Shown in pieces: positions 51,892 through 62,339 of a stretch of DNA of 64,000 bases. The notes beneath the pieces are model-generated. The model saw nothing but the letters and a program-made list of their open reading frames with translations. It had not been told where the DNA came from and did no database searches. The stretch comes from Paracoccaceae bacterium (GTDB lineage: Bacteria > Pseudomonadota > Alphaproteobacteria > Rhodobacterales > Rhodobacteraceae). A program made the position numbers and the translations under genes. The first letter of the stretch is position 1, and each line of letters opens with the position of its first letter. The stretch covers positions 1 to 64,000 of the forward strand of contig JABURR010000094.1 in NCBI GenBank assembly GCA_014762635.1, read 5' to 3'.

Positions 51892-52011
51892 TTGGTGGCC
51901 TGTTCTGGCAACAAAGGGCATTCAGTCGTTTGGTCGCGGCTCTTATACCTTGAAAGCCCCGCGTGGAAACGGGTAGATAGCCCGAAAATCGCAGCACGGA
52001 CGGAACGACAC

Positions 52012-52536
52012 ATGCTCGACACAATGACCTTCACCAAGATCGTCGGCGGCTTCTGCGGTACGCTTCTGATCTTCCTGCTCGGAAACTGGGCGGCCGAAAC
52101 CATCTACCACGTGGGTGATGACGGCCACGGCGACGGGGTGCAAGCCTATGCCATCGACACCGGCGAGGATCACGGCGGCGCAGAAGAGGAAGCCGCTCCG
52201 GCGATTCCCTTCGAAGAGGTGTTCGCCTCGGCTGACGCGGGCAAGGGCGAAGGCCTGTTCCGCGCCTGTGGTGCCTGCCACAAGCTTGAAGACGGCGCGA
52301 ATGCGACGGGGCCGTACCTCTTTGGAGTGGTTGGCCGCGACATCGCGTCGGCGGGCGGGTTCGGCTACTCCGACGGTCTGTCGGCGCTGGAAGGCGACTG
52401 GACGCCCGAGGCTCTGTCCGGCTTCCTTGAAAACCCGAAGGCCTATGCCCCGGGCAACAAGATGAGCTACCGCGGCATGGCCGATGTAGAAGACCGCGCG
52501 AACCTGATCGCATATCTCGCCACCATCGGCGGATAA
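52012..52536 (+). CDS. membrane-anchored cytochrome c (c552/CycM type)
   Basis: 174 residues. An N-terminal transmembrane anchor (residues 8-30) is followed by an acidic, Gly/Glu-rich linker (EDHGGAEEEAAPA). A class I cytochrome domain has the heme motif CGACH at about residue 86 and the distal methionine in NKMSYRGM. It shuttles electrons between the bc1 complex and cytochrome oxidase. A strong terminator follows. Divergent from pheA. Confidence 0.93.
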   Translation: MLDTMTFTKIVGGFCGTLLIFLLGNWAAETIYHVGDDGHGDGVQAYAIDTGEDHGGAEEEAAPAIPFEEVFASADAGKGEGLFRACGACHKLEDGANATGPYLFGVVGRDIASAGGFGYSDGLSALEGDWTPEALSGFLENPKAYAPGNKMSYRGMADVEDRANLIAYLATIGG

Positions 52537-52562
52537 GCGAGGCCTCCGGGCGAAGAATTGGA

Positions 52563-52588
52563 AGGCCGCCCTCGAGGCGGCCTTTTTT
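52563..52588 (+). terminator. rho-independent terminator after the cytochrome c gene
   Basis: Arms AGGCCGCC (52563-52570) and GGCGGCCT (52576-52583) with a five-base loop, then five T. Confidence 0.88.
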
Positions 52589-52709
52589 GTTGCGATTGGG
52601 GGTTTCGGCTCACCGGAACTTGACGCAATCTCGGCTTGAACTGTCGACAGTCGGCAAATTAGCCTAGATGGCAAAAGAGCAGTCGTGCAACGCCCCGGAG
52701 GAGACGCCC

Positions 52710-54620
52710 ATGCACACCCGCCCCGCCCGTGCCCTGGCAATTGCCGAAGCCCGGCCCGCGCTTTCCAATCGCATCATGGCCGGTGGCCTCGCCCTGCTGA
52801 TCGGCGTGACCGCCCTGACACAGGCCCGCGCGCAGGAAACCATCGTCTCGCACGGGATCTCGACCTTCGGAGAGTTGAAGTACCCGTCGGATTTCAAACA
52901 TCTGGACTACGTCAATCCGGACGCGCCCAAGGGCGGCGAGATGTCGATCTGGGCCTTCGGCGGGTTCGATTCGATGAACCCCTACACGATCAAGGGCCGG
53001 GCCGAGCGGCTGTCCTCGATCTTCTACGAAAGCATGCTGACCGGAACCTCGGACGAGATCGGCTCGGCCTACTGCCTGCTGTGCGAGACGATTGAATACC
53101 CCGAGGACCGGTCCTGGGTGATCTTCAACCTGCGTCCCGAGGCGCGGTTTTCGGATGGCTCGCCCGTCACGGCCGATGACGTGGTCTTTTCCTACGAGAC
53201 TTTCCTGACCAAGGGGCTGAACAGTTTCCGGGCCGAGTTGACCAAGAAGGTCGAGACGTTCGAGGTCCTGGGACCGTACCGGGTGAAGTTCGTCTTCAAG
53301 GAAGGCATTCCCACCCGCGACCTGCCGCAGGACGTGGGTGGGCTGCCAATCTTTTCCAAGGCGCATTACGAGGCGAACGGCCTCGACCTGGAAGAAAGCA
53401 GCCTGACGCCGATGCTTGGCTCGGGCCCCTATGTTCTCGAGAATCTCGAAATCGGCCAGACTTCGGTCTACAGCCGCAACCCCGACTATTGGGGTGCGGA
53501 CCTGCCGATCAACATCGGGCGCAACAATTTCGACCGGCTGCGGCTGGAGTATTACGCCGACTACAACGCGGCCTTCGAGGGTTTCAAAGGTGGCAGCTAT
53601 ACCTTCCGGGACGAGGCCGCGTCGAAGATCTGGGCCACGGGCTATGACTTCCCGGCTGTCGAACAGGGCCACGTGGTCAAGGCAGAGCTTGAGCATGGCA
53701 ACAAGGCCACCGGCCAGGCCTTCGTCCTGAACCTGCGGCGCGAGAAATTCCAGGACCCCCGCGTGCGCGAAGCCATCGGCCTGATGTTCAATTTCGAATG
53801 GTCGAACGAGACGCTGTTCTACGGCCTCTATGACCGCGTGAGTTCCTTCTGGGACAACAGCCCGCTGGCCGCGACCGGCCTGCCGAGCGAGGCGGAACTG
53901 GAAATCCTGCGCCCGCTGGCGGACATGCTGCCGGAAGGCGTGCTGGACAGCGAGCCCTACAGCCAGCATGTCTCGAACGCCAAGCGTCAGCTTGACCGCG
54001 GCGCGCTGCGCAAGGCCTCGGCTCTGCTGGACGAAGCAGGGTGGCCCGTGGGGGATGACGGCGTACGCCGCAACGCCCAAGGCCGGACGCTGAGCGTTTC
54101 GATCCTGAACGACAGCCAGACCTTCAACCGGGTCATCAACCCGTTCGTGGAGAACCTCAAGGCGCTGGGCGTGGATGCGGAACACGAGTTCATCGACAAC
54201 GCACAGATGACCAACCGGGAACGCCCGCCGGAATACGATTTCGACATCGTGACGGGTTTCGTCTCGACCTCCTACATCCCCGGCACCGAGCTACGGCAGT
54301 ATTTCGGCTCCGAGACCGCCGACAGTTCCACCTTCAACAAGGCGGGCTTCCGCTCCGAGGCGGTGGACAAGCTGATCGAGGTGGTGCTGAACGCCAACAG
54401 CCAGGAAGAGCTCGACGTTGCGATCTCGGCCCTTGACCGGGTGCTGCGGGCCTACAAGTTCTGGATTCCCCAGCGGAACAAGAACGTCTACACAGTGGCC
54501 TATTATGACATGTACGAGCATCCCGATCCGCTGCCGCCCTATGCGCTGGGGAACCTGGATTTCTGGTGGTACAACGCCGAAAAGGCCGAGGCGCTGCGTG
54601 CGGCCGGCGCGCTGCGCTAG
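52710..54620 (+). CDS. yejA: peptide ABC transporter substrate-binding protein (YejA-like)
   Basis: 636 residues, family 5 extracellular solute-binding protein. The N-terminal signal sequence ends near ARAQETI. The family core includes MSIWAFGGFDSMNPYTIKG and LRPEARFSDGSPVTADDVVFSYET. Together with the following three genes this is the YejABEF importer, which takes up peptides (in E. coli also microcin C). GGAGGAG lies upstream of ATG 52710; the extra 14 codons from 52668 have no SD. Confidence 0.92.
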   Translation: MHTRPARALAIAEARPALSNRIMAGGLALLIGVTALTQARAQETIVSHGISTFGELKYPSDFKHLDYVNPDAPKGGEMSIWAFGGFDSMNPYTIKGRAERLSSIFYESMLTGTSDEIGSAYCLLCETIEYPEDRSWVIFNLRPEARFSDGSPVTADDVVFSYETFLTKGLNSFRAELTKKVETFEVLGPYRVKFVFKEGIPTRDLPQDVGGLPIFSKAHYEANGLDLEESSLTPMLGSGPYVLENLEIGQTSVYSRNPDYWGADLPINIGRNNFDRLRLEYYADYNAAFEGFKGGSYTFRDEAASKIWATGYDFPAVEQGHVVKAELEHGNKATGQAFVLNLRREKFQDPRVREAIGLMFNFEWSNETLFYGLYDRVSSFWDNSPLAATGLPSEAELEILRPLADMLPEGVLDSEPYSQHVSNAKRQLDRGALRKASALLDEAGWPVGDDGVRRNAQGRTLSVSILNDSQTFNRVINPFVENLKALGVDAEHEFIDNAQMTNRERPPEYDFDIVTGFVSTSYIPGTELRQYFGSETADSSTFNKAGFRSEAVDKLIEVVLNANSQEELDVAISALDRVLRAYKFWIPQRNKNVYTVAYYDMYEHPDPLPPYALGNLDFWWYNAEKAEALRAAGALR

Positions 54621-54636
54621 GGGGAAATAGCACCAG

Positions 54637-55728
54637 ATGGGCGCCTATATTCTACGACGCCTGCTGCTGGTGATCCCGACGCTGTTCGGGATCATGGTGG
54701 TCAACTTCACCCTGACCCAGTTCGTGCCGGGCGGGCCGATCGAGCAGATCATCGCCCAGATCGAGGGCGACGGAGACGTGTTCGAGGGCTTCGCCGGTGG
54801 TGGCGAAGCCGGGGCCGACAACGGCGCCTCGGCGGGCGCGGATGACCGCTACCTTGGGGCGCGGGGCCTGCCGCCCGAGTTCATCGAGCAGCTCGAGGCC
54901 GAGTTCGGCTTCGACAAGCCGCCGGTGGAGCGTTTCTTCAACATGATGTGGAACTACATCCGCTTCGATTTCGGCGAGAGCTATTTCCGCTCCATCGGGG
55001 TGATCGACCTCGTGCTGGAGAAGATGCCCGTCTCGATCACGCTGGGCCTCTGGTCCACGTTGATCGCCTACATGGTGTCGATCCCGCTGGGCATCCGCAA
55101 GGCGATGAAGGATGGCTCCAGCTTCGATACCTGGACCAGCGGCTTCATCATCGTGGCCTACGCGATCCCTGGGTTCCTCTTCGCGATCCTGCTGCTGGTG
55201 CTGTTTGCGGGCGGATCCTACTGGCAGATCTTCCCGCTCAGGGGTCTGGTCTCGGACAACTGGGAGGATCTGAGCGCGCTGGGCAAGGTCGGGGACTATT
55301 TCTGGCACATCGCGCTGCCGGTCTTTGCCTCGACCATCGCATCCTTCGCGACGCTGACGCTCTTGACCAAGAACTCCTTCCTTGACGAGATCCGCAAGCA
55401 ATACGTGATGACCGCCAAGGCCAAGGGGCTGAGCGAGGGGCGCGTCCTGTATGGCCACGTCTTCCGCAACGCGATGCTGATCGTGATCGCGGGCTTCCCC
55501 GGCGCATTCCTGAGCGTCTTCTTCGGCGCCTCGCTGATCATCGAGACGATTTTCTCGCTCGACGGGCTCGGGCGATTGGGCTTCGAAGCCGCAGTGGCGC
55601 GCGATTACCCGGTGATCTTCGGCACACTCTTTTTCTTCGGCCTCATCGGCCTGGTCGTCGGGATCCTGTCGGACATGATGTATGTCTTCGTCGATCCCCG
55701 CATCGATTTCGAAACGCGGGAGACCTGA
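54637..55728 (+). CDS. yejB: peptide ABC transporter permease (YejB-like)
   Basis: 363 residues with about six transmembrane segments. DppB-type inner-membrane permease: the TM1 region [29 protein letters not shown] is typical, the EAA loop [13 protein letters not shown] is present, and it ends [13 protein letters not shown]. An extra periplasmic insertion (residues 45-75, [22 protein letters not shown]) is acidic and Gly-rich, as in YejB. Second gene of the operon, 16 bp after yejA. Confidence 0.92.
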   Translation: MGAYILRRLLLVIPTLFGIMVVNFTLTQFVPGGPIEQIIAQIEGDGDVFEGFAGGGEAGADNGASAGADDRYLGARGLPPEFIEQLEAEFGFDKPPVERFFNMMWNYIRFDFGESYFRSIGVIDLVLEKMPVSITLGLWSTLIAYMVSIPLGIRKAMKDGSSFDTWTSGFIIVAYAIPGFLFAILLLVLFAGGSYWQIFPLRGLVSDNWEDLSALGKVGDYFWHIALPVFASTIASFATLTLLTKNSFLDEIRKQYVMTAKAKGLSEGRVLYGHVFRNAMLIVIAGFPGAFLSVFFGASLIIETIFSLDGLGRLGFEAAVARDYPVIFGTLFFFGLIGLVVGILSDMMYVFVDPRIDFETRET

Positions 55729-55729
55729 G

Positions 55730-56878
55730 ATGACCCAACCCGCAGACACCCCCCTTCCGCCCCGCAAGCGGCCCTGGCTCTCGCCGCTCAACCAGCGGCG
55801 CTGGCGCAATTTCACGCGCAATCGCCGGGCCTATTGGTCGCTCTGGATCTTCCTGGGGTTCTTCGTGGCCTCGCTCTTTGCCGAGTTCATCGCCAACGAC
55901 AAACCGATCGTGGTGAACTACCGCGGCAGCTATTTCACGCCGATCTTCAACTTCTACCCCGAGACGGCCTTCGGCGGCGATTTCAAGACCGAGGCGGTCT
56001 ATTCCGACATCGAGGTACAGTGCCTGATCATCTCGGGCGGGCTGGAAACCTGCTTCGACGACCCCGAGGGCGTGATCGCGCAAAGCGAAACGGGCACCGT
56101 CGACGGGGAGGAGATCGTGAAGGGCTGGATGCTCTGGCCGCCGATCCCCTATTCCTTCGACACGATCAACGACATCAACGGCGCGGCCCCCTCGGCCCCG
56201 GATGAGGACCATATCCTTGGCACCGATGACACCGCGCGGGACGTGCTGGCGCGCGTGATCTACGGGTTCCGCCTGTCGATCCTGTTCACTCTGATCGTGA
56301 CGGTGATCACCTCCTTCGTTGGCATCATCGCCGGGGCGATCCAGGGCTTCTTCGGCGGCTGGACCGACCTGATCTTCCAGCGGGTGATCGAGATCTGGGT
56401 CTCTACCCCCTCGCTCTACGTGATCATCATCCTTTTTGCGATATTGGGGCGCGGGTTCTGGCTGCTGGTCTTCGTGACGGTCCTCTTCGGCTGGCCCGCG
56501 CTGGTGGGCGTCGTGCGGGCCGAGTTCCTGCGGGCACGGAACTTCGAATATGTTCGCGCCGCCCGGGCACTGGGCGTGTCAAACTGGAAGATCATGTTCC
56601 GCCACATGCTGCCCAACGCCATGGTGGCGACCCTGACCATGATGCCCTTCATCGTCACAGGCACCATCGGAACGCTGGCAAGCCTTGATTTCCTGGGCTT
56701 CGGCCTGCCGTCCTCGGCGCCGTCGCTGGGGGAGTTGACGCTGCAGGCCAAGCAGAACCTGCAGGCGCCGTGGCTCGGCTTCACGGCCTTCTTCACCTTC
56801 GCGATCATGCTGTCGCTGCTCGTCTTCATCTTCGAAGGCGTGCGCGATGCCTTCGACCCGAGAAAGACATTTCAGTGA
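55730..56878 (+). CDS. yejE: peptide ABC transporter permease (YejE-like)
   Basis: 382 residues. OppC/DppC-type permease with an N-terminal extension LSPLNQRRWRNFTRNRRAYWSLW. A large periplasmic region between TM1 and TM2 contains ILGTDDTARDVLARVIYGFRLSILF. The EAA loop is VRAARALGVSNWKIMFRHMLPNAM. ATG 55730 starts one base after the yejB stop. Its stop overlaps the GTG start of yejF. Confidence 0.92.
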   Translation: MTQPADTPLPPRKRPWLSPLNQRRWRNFTRNRRAYWSLWIFLGFFVASLFAEFIANDKPIVVNYRGSYFTPIFNFYPETAFGGDFKTEAVYSDIEVQCLIISGGLETCFDDPEGVIAQSETGTVDGEEIVKGWMLWPPIPYSFDTINDINGAAPSAPDEDHILGTDDTARDVLARVIYGFRLSILFTLIVTVITSFVGIIAGAIQGFFGGWTDLIFQRVIEIWVSTPSLYVIIILFAILGRGFWLLVFVTVLFGWPALVGVVRAEFLRARNFEYVRAARALGVSNWKIMFRHMLPNAMVATLTMMPFIVTGTIGTLASLDFLGFGLPSSAPSLGELTLQAKQNLQAPWLGFTAFFTFAIMLSLLVFIFEGVRDAFDPRKTFQ

Positions 56879-58473
56879 GCAGTGTTCTGGAAATCAAGGA
56901 CCTGTCGGTGACATTCCGCCAGGATGGCCGCCGGATCGAGGCGGTGCGCAATGTGTCATTCGAGGTGGGCAAGGGCGAAACCGTCGCGCTGGTGGGGGAG
57001 TCCGGCTCGGGCAAGTCGGTCACGGCGCTTTCGACCGTGGCACTTCTGCCCGACAGCGCCGAGGTAACAGGGTCGGTCGAATACCTCGGGCAGCAGATGA
57101 TCGGCGCCCCCGAGGAACGGCTGCGGCAGGTGCGCGGCAACGATATCAGCTTCGTCTTCCAGGAGCCGATGACCTCGCTCAACCCGCTGCACACGTTGGA
57201 GCGGCAGCTTGGTGAGAGCCTTTCGTTGCACCAAGGCCTGACCGGTGCCGCGGCGCGGGCGCGTATCCTTGACCTGCTGCACAAGGTGGGGATCAAGGAT
57301 CCGGAATCCCGGCTCGGGGCCTATCCGCACCAGTTGTCTGGCGGGCAGCGGCAGCGGGTGATGATCGCCATGGCGCTCGCGAATGGGCCGGAGCTTCTGA
57401 TCGCGGACGAACCGACCACGGCGCTTGACGTGACGATCCAGGCGCAGATCCTCGATCTGCTGTCCTCGCTGATCCGGTCCGAAGGCATGTCGATGCTGTT
57501 CATCACCCATGACCTTGGGATCGTGAAGAAATTCGCCGACCGGGTCTGCGTGATGAAGGATGGTGAGATCGTCGAGCAGGGCATCACCCGCGAGATCTTC
57601 GCCAACCCAGAGCACGATTATACCCGCAAGCTCCTGTCGGCCGAATCCACCGGCACCCCCGACCCGGTGCCCGACGATGCCGAGGAACTGGCCCGCACCA
57701 AGGATCTGAGGATCTGGTTCCCGATCCAGCGCGGCTTCATGAAGCGGACCGTTGGCCACGTGAAGGCGGTCAATGCCGCGACCTTCTCGGTCCGTGCGGG
57801 GGAAACGCTTGGGATCGTGGGGGAGTCCGGCTCGGGCAAGACCACGCTGGCGCTGGCGATGATGCGGCTCATTTCGTCCGAGGGACCGATGATCTTCCTT
57901 GGCCGCGACATCCAGGGCTGGAAATCGGGAGAGCTTCGCCCGCTCAGGCGCGACATGCAGATCGTGTTTCAGGATCCCTACGGCTCGCTCAGCCCAAGGA
58001 TGACGGTGGAGGAAATCATCGCCGAGGGTCTGACCGTCCACAAGATGGAGGGCGACCGCCGCACCCTGGTGGCCGAGATCATGGAGGAGGTTGGTCTGGA
58101 CCCCACAACCATGCACCGCTATCCGCATGAATTCTCGGGCGGGCAGCGCCAGCGGATCGCCATCGCGCGCGCGATGATCCTACGGCCAAGGCTCGTGGTT
58201 CTGGACGAGCCGACCTCGGCCCTGGACATGACAGTGCAGGTTCAGATCGTGGACCTGCTACGTCGGCTGCAGAAGAAATACGGGCTGGCCTATCTCTTCA
58301 TCAGCCATGACCTGAAGGTGGTTCGCGCCGTGGCGCACAAGGTCATCGTGATGCAGCACGGCGATATCGTGGAAAGTGGTCCGGCGGCGCAGATCTTCGA
58401 CGCGCCGGAACACGAGTACACCAAGACGCTGATGGCCGCGGCCTTCGAGTTGAAGGCGGGCGGGGCGGCCTGA
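56875..58473 (+). CDS. yejF: peptide ABC transporter double ATPase (YejF-like)
   Basis: 532 residues with two complete ATP-binding domains in one chain. First copy: Walker [10 protein letters not shown], signature [16 protein letters not shown], Walker [13 protein letters not shown]. Second copy: [36 protein letters not shown]. Each is followed by an OppD-type tail. The fused dimer energises the yejBE channel. GTG start 56875 overlaps the yejE stop; last gene of yejABEF. Confidence 0.93.
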   Translation: MSSVLEIKDLSVTFRQDGRRIEAVRNVSFEVGKGETVALVGESGSGKSVTALSTVALLPDSAEVTGSVEYLGQQMIGAPEERLRQVRGNDISFVFQEPMTSLNPLHTLERQLGESLSLHQGLTGAAARARILDLLHKVGIKDPESRLGAYPHQLSGGQRQRVMIAMALANGPELLIADEPTTALDVTIQAQILDLLSSLIRSEGMSMLFITHDLGIVKKFADRVCVMKDGEIVEQGITREIFANPEHDYTRKLLSAESTGTPDPVPDDAEELARTKDLRIWFPIQRGFMKRTVGHVKAVNAATFSVRAGETLGIVGESGSGKTTLALAMMRLISSEGPMIFLGRDIQGWKSGELRPLRRDMQIVFQDPYGSLSPRMTVEEIIAEGLTVHKMEGDRRTLVAEIMEEVGLDPTTMHRYPHEFSGGQRQRIAIARAMILRPRLVVLDEPTSALDMTVQVQIVDLLRRLQKKYGLAYLFISHDLKVVRAVAHKVIVMQHGDIVESGPAAQIFDAPEHEYTKTLMAAAFELKAGGAA

Positions 58474-59952
58474 TCAGCTTGGCCCGATCTCGGTGCAGTC
58501 GATGTTGCGCGCCGACAGGCGGCGGCAGGCAAGGGCCGCGTTTTCCTTGGTCATGCCCACGAAGTTCGCCTCGTATGCGCCCGACCGCGGCACCACCTTG
58601 CGCAAGGCGTCGTCCAGCATCCCGATCTCGGTGAGGGCGGTCTGCAGAAGGATCCGTTCGGCCTGGTAGCGCGAGCCGTATTTGCCGACGTTGATACCCC
58701 AGTGCCGACCGCCTGAGGTGGAGACGCGGGTGACGATCTCGTTCTCGATCTCTTCGGCGCTGGCCATTTCGGTCTCTGGCGCAGGCGGGGGCGTAGTAAT
58801 CGCAAGCGGTTCAGATGCGGCCGGGGCCGAGGCCAGAACGATATCATCCGGCCGTTTTGGTGGCGTCACGTCGAGCGACAACGGGGCCGCAGGTGCGTCA
58901 GCCTCGGCCACCGTTTCGGCGGTGGCTTGTTCAAGCGCCGAGCGGATGTCGTCCTGCATCGCCAGCAGCAGATCCTCGGGCAATGTCGTCGGGCCGGGAC
59001 GTGGCCTTGGGCGCGGGCTTTTGGCCACGGCGCGGACAAGTCGGATGGTCTTGCCAGCCATCGTGCCGCCGGGGCGGGCATCGGCGATGGCATAATCCGG
59101 CAGGGCGGGCTTGCGCACGGCGACCCGGCTTGGGGCCTTGCGGAAGCCGAGGTCCATGAGTTCGGCCACCTTGGCGTTGCGGGTTGCGGTGGAGCGGCCC
59201 CCAAAGACGGTGACAATAACGCGCTCTGACCTACGTTCGGCCGAGGCCACGAGGTTGAAGCCCGCCGCCTGGGTATAGCCCGTCTTGATCCCGTCCGCTC
59301 CGCGGTAGGCATCAAGGAAGCGGCGGTTGGTATTCGCCACCTCGCGCAGACCAGCGTGGGTGCTGCGGCGCGAGAAGATGTTGTAATATTCCGGGTAGTC
59401 GTAGAACACGTGCCGACCCAGGATCGTCATGTCCCGTGCGGTGGAAAGATGCCCGCTTGCCGTCAGACCGTGGGCATTCTTGAAGGTAGTCCGCGACATT
59501 CCCATCGCCTGGGCGGTGCGGTTCATCCGCCGGGCGAAAGCGGCTTCCGAGCCTTCGATCGCTTCGCCGATGGCGGTCGCCGCGTCATTGGCCGATTTCA
59601 CCGCCGCCGCGCGGATCAGATAGCGCAGCTTGATCCGCTGCCCTGTGCGCAATCCGAGTTTCGAGGGCGGCTCCGCGGCCGCGTTGGCCGAGATTGTAAC
59701 CTCGGTATCGAGGGAAATCTCGCCATTCTCCACCGCCTCGAAGGCGATGTAGAGGGTCATCATCTTGGTCAGCGATGCCGGGTGGAGCCGCGTATCGGCA
59801 TTCTCGGAATGCAGGACCTCACCGGACCTCGCATCCATGACCAGCGCGGCATACGGAGCGGCGCTCGCCGAAATCGGCGCCGCAAGGAAAAGAATCACTA
59901 TTAATAGAGTGTACAGCCCGTCGAGGGCCCACTGTCCCGAACGCGGTTTCAC
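58474..59952 (-). CDS. D-alanyl-D-alanine carboxypeptidase with C-terminal SPOR-like domain
   Basis: 492 residues, S11 penicillin-binding protein (DacA/DacF type) with a signal peptide ending SASAAPY. The three active-site motifs are complete: SLTK (about 60-63), SAN (about 119-121) and KTG in ADGIKTGYT. A Pro/Arg-rich and then acidic linker leads to a SPOR-like C-terminal domain (HWGINVGKYGSRYQAERIL ... LACRRLSARNIDC). It trims peptidoglycan stem peptides, probably at the septum where SPOR domains bind. Start is a GTG at 59952; convergent with yejF. Confidence 0.92.
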   Translation of the reverse strand: MKPRSGQWALDGLYTLLIVILFLAAPISASAAPYAALVMDARSGEVLHSENADTRLHPASLTKMMTLYIAFEAVENGEISLDTEVTISANAAAEPPSKLGLRTGQRIKLRYLIRAAAVKSANDAATAIGEAIEGSEAAFARRMNRTAQAMGMSRTTFKNAHGLTASGHLSTARDMTILGRHVFYDYPEYYNIFSRRSTHAGLREVANTNRRFLDAYRGADGIKTGYTQAAGFNLVASAERRSERVIVTVFGGRSTATRNAKVAELMDLGFRKAPSRVAVRKPALPDYAIADARPGGTMAGKTIRLVRAVAKSPRPRPRPGPTTLPEDLLLAMQDDIRSALEQATAETVAEADAPAAPLSLDVTPPKRPDDIVLASAPAASEPLAITTPPPAPETEMASAEEIENEIVTRVSTSGGRHWGINVGKYGSRYQAERILLQTALTEIGMLDDALRKVVPRSGAYEANFVGMTKENAALACRRLSARNIDCTEIGPS

Positions 59953-60127
59953 GCCAATTGCCTTTTACTGCCTCAAGTCCCGGGAGTTTCCCCGGTTGTT
60001 CATTGGCTACAGGCTAACACAGGGTGCTTTTCCAGAAAATACCTTATTTTCAATATCTTTTCGGGTGCACTTGAAGTGAATTTCAAGCTTCTGACCTAGG
60101 TGTGGGGGAGGCTGGCACCGTGATGCC

Positions 60128-60835
60128 CTACATCTGGGATATTTCGTCGACCAACGGCACCACGTGCGATAGATCGCGCAATTCGCGATAGCGGGCGTGA
60201 CCTTCGGGCGGTTCGTGGTGTTCCAGTTCCCATGTCAGGTCGTGTGGGACGAAGACGCCCCAGCCACCGGCCTCGATCACCGGCACCACGTCGGACTTCA
60301 GCGAATTGCCGACCATCATCGCGCGGTCCGGCCCCTCGCCATGGCGCGCAAAGATCTCTCGGTAGACACCAGGCGTCTTGTCCGACACGATTTCGACCCC
60401 GTCGAACATCTCACCCAGGCCCGATTGCGCCAGTTTGCGCTCTTGGTCCAGCAGGTCGCCCTTGGTGATGAGCAGGATCCGGTGGCGCTCGGCCAGAGCA
60501 CCGATGGTTTCCGGGACATGGGGCAGAAGCTCAATCGGGTGCTGCAGCATATCCTGCCCCGCCGCGATCAACTCACGGATCACCGAGGCCGGGACGCGTT
60601 CCTCGGTGACGTCGATGGCGGTTTCGATCATCGACAGGACGAAGCCCTTCACCCCGAAGCCGTAATGGCCGAGGTTCCGCTTCTCGGCCTCCAGCAGACG
60701 CTCGGCCAGGTGATCCCGCTCGGCAAAATCGGCCAGAAGATCGGCGAATCGCTGTTGGGTGATGCGAAAGAACTGTTCGTTCTGCCACAGCGTATCATCC
60801 GCATCGAAGCCGATTGTCGTCAGTGCTGCCGCCAT
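60128..60835 (-). CDS. HAD-superfamily hydrolase
   Basis: 235 residues. Motif I GFDADDTLW has the nucleophile and acid aspartates. Motif II is in LLITKGDLLDQ, and motif III/IV is in MVGNSLKSDVVPVIEAGGWGVFVP. A helical cap lies between residues 20 and 95. Likely a phosphatase for a small phosphorylated compound. Divergent from clpS. The region 59953-60127 between it and the carboxypeptidase is A/T-rich and holds no gene I can support. Confidence 0.88.
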   Translation of the reverse strand: MAAALTTIGFDADDTLWQNEQFFRITQQRFADLLADFAERDHLAERLLEAEKRNLGHYGFGVKGFVLSMIETAIDVTEERVPASVIRELIAAGQDMLQHPIELLPHVPETIGALAERHRILLITKGDLLDQERKLAQSGLGEMFDGVEIVSDKTPGVYREIFARHGEGPDRAMMVGNSLKSDVVPVIEAGGWGVFVPHDLTWELEHHEPPEGHARYRELRDLSHVVPLVDEISQM

Positions 60836-60972
60836 TTCACTCTCTGCGCCGGGAAATCGTTCTCAAGGAACGCCGGACCCTTTTCATGGGAAACACCTCG
60901 CATATATAATGACTACGTATCGATTTGAACGTGAAAACCGGAGCTGTCTTGCCTATCCCCTTCCAGATCCAG

Positions 60973-61293
60973 ATGTCGGACAAGGACGGTGGTCGCGACG
61001 GCGATCCCGGCGTTGTCCTGCAGACACGCTCGAAAACCAAGCGCCCGCCGCTCTACAAGGTCATGCTGCTGAACGATGATTTCACGCCGATGGAATTCGT
61101 CGTGCATATCCTTGAGCGGTTTTTCGGCCTGAACCACGCCCAAGCCTTCGAAGTGATGCTGACGGTGCACAAGAAAGGCGTCGCGGTGGTTGGCGTGTTC
61201 TCTTACGAGATCGCGGAAACCAAGGTCGGGCAGGTGATGGACTTTGCCCGCCGGCATCAGCACCCGCTGCAATGCACGATGGAAAAGGAATAG
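60973..61293 (+). CDS. clpS: ATP-dependent Clp protease adaptor ClpS
   Basis: 106 residues from ATG 60973 (the frame is open from TTG 60925, and a TTG at 60949 has GGAG upstream). The ClpS core [28 protein letters not shown] is followed by [24 protein letters not shown] and [15 protein letters not shown]. It delivers N-degron substrates to ClpAP. clpA is not visible downstream. Confidence 0.93.
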   Translation: MSDKDGGRDGDPGVVLQTRSKTKRPPLYKVMLLNDDFTPMEFVVHILERFFGLNHAQAFEVMLTVHKKGVAVVGVFSYEIAETKVGQVMDFARRHQHPLQCTMEKE

Positions 61294-61315
61294 CGCTGCT
61301 GTTCCTCCTCCTCTC

Positions 61316-62308
61316 ATGATCGGCGCGCGCCTGCCTCTTGCCTTCGAAAGCGGCCTGGAACTGCCGGAAACCGGCCGCCTCGCCGTGTTTGGTCCGCGGC
61401 TGGGCGATGACCTGTCGGCCCTGCCGAAGGATCGCACCCAGATCATCCAGCGCTTCAAGCCCGATTTCGACGCCTTCGTCGCAAAGGGATATGACTGTGT
61501 GACCGGGACCGTGGACACCTATGCCGCCGCCATCGTGATCCTGCCCCGCGCCAAGGCCGAGGCGCGCGCGACCCTCGCCGGTGCTGTCGCGGCGACCGGG
61601 GGCGGGATCGTCGTGGTCGATGGGCAGAAGACCGATGGCGTCGACAGCCTGTTGAAGGACATTCGCAAGAGGGCCTCCCTGGGGCAGGTCATCTCCAAGG
61701 CCCATGGCAAGCTTTTCTGGTTCGAGGGCGGCGATTTCGCCGACTGGGCGCAGGATGCCGAAGATATCCAGCTTCCGGGCGGGTTCGTCACTCGCGCAGG
61801 TGTGTTTTCCGCCGATGGCGCGGACCCCGCCTCGCAGATGCTGGCCGAGGCGCTTCCGAAGAAGCTCGGGCGCCGGGTCGCGGATCTTGGGGCCGGTTGG
61901 GGGTTTCTTGCCGCCGCGATCCTTTCGCGCGAGACCGTGGACGAGGTTCACCTGATCGAGGCCGACGCCGTGGCGCTGGACTGCGCGCGGCGCAACGTCA
62001 CCGATCCGCGGGCGCGGTTTCATTGGGAAGACGCAACGCGATTCCGGTCTGCCGAGAAATTCGACACGGTGGTCATGAACCCGCCGTTCCATGTTGGCCG
62101 GGCGGGCGATCCGGGCCTGGGGCGCGCCTTCATCGCGACCGCCGCCGCGATCCTGAAGCCCGCCGGAGAGCTATGGCTTGTGGCAAACCGCCATCTGCCT
62201 TACGAAAAGCACATGGCAGAGCACTTCCGCGAGGTGCGGGAAATCAGCGGCGACAACCGCTTCAAGCTGCTCCACGCCGCACGCCCGCTGGCCCGCACGG
62301 CCCGGTAG
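61316..62308 (+). CDS. RsmC/RlmG-like rRNA (guanine-N2) methyltransferase
   Basis: 330 residues. The C-terminal SAM domain has VADLGAGWGFLAAAIL and the catalytic NPPFHVGR, typical of RsmC/RlmG-type guanine-N2 methyltransferases. The N-terminal half (about 1-165) is the degenerate duplicated methyltransferase fold usual for that family. Which guanine is modified cannot be told. It begins 22 bp after clpS. Confidence 0.88.
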   Translation: MIGARLPLAFESGLELPETGRLAVFGPRLGDDLSALPKDRTQIIQRFKPDFDAFVAKGYDCVTGTVDTYAAAIVILPRAKAEARATLAGAVAATGGGIVVVDGQKTDGVDSLLKDIRKRASLGQVISKAHGKLFWFEGGDFADWAQDAEDIQLPGGFVTRAGVFSADGADPASQMLAEALPKKLGRRVADLGAGWGFLAAAILSRETVDEVHLIEADAVALDCARRNVTDPRARFHWEDATRFRSAEKFDTVVMNPPFHVGRAGDPGLGRAFIATAAAILKPAGELWLVANRHLPYEKHMAEHFREVREISGDNRFKLLHAARPLARTAR

Positions 62309-62339
62309 AGCCCAGGTTCCCCCAACAGGATTCCCCAAG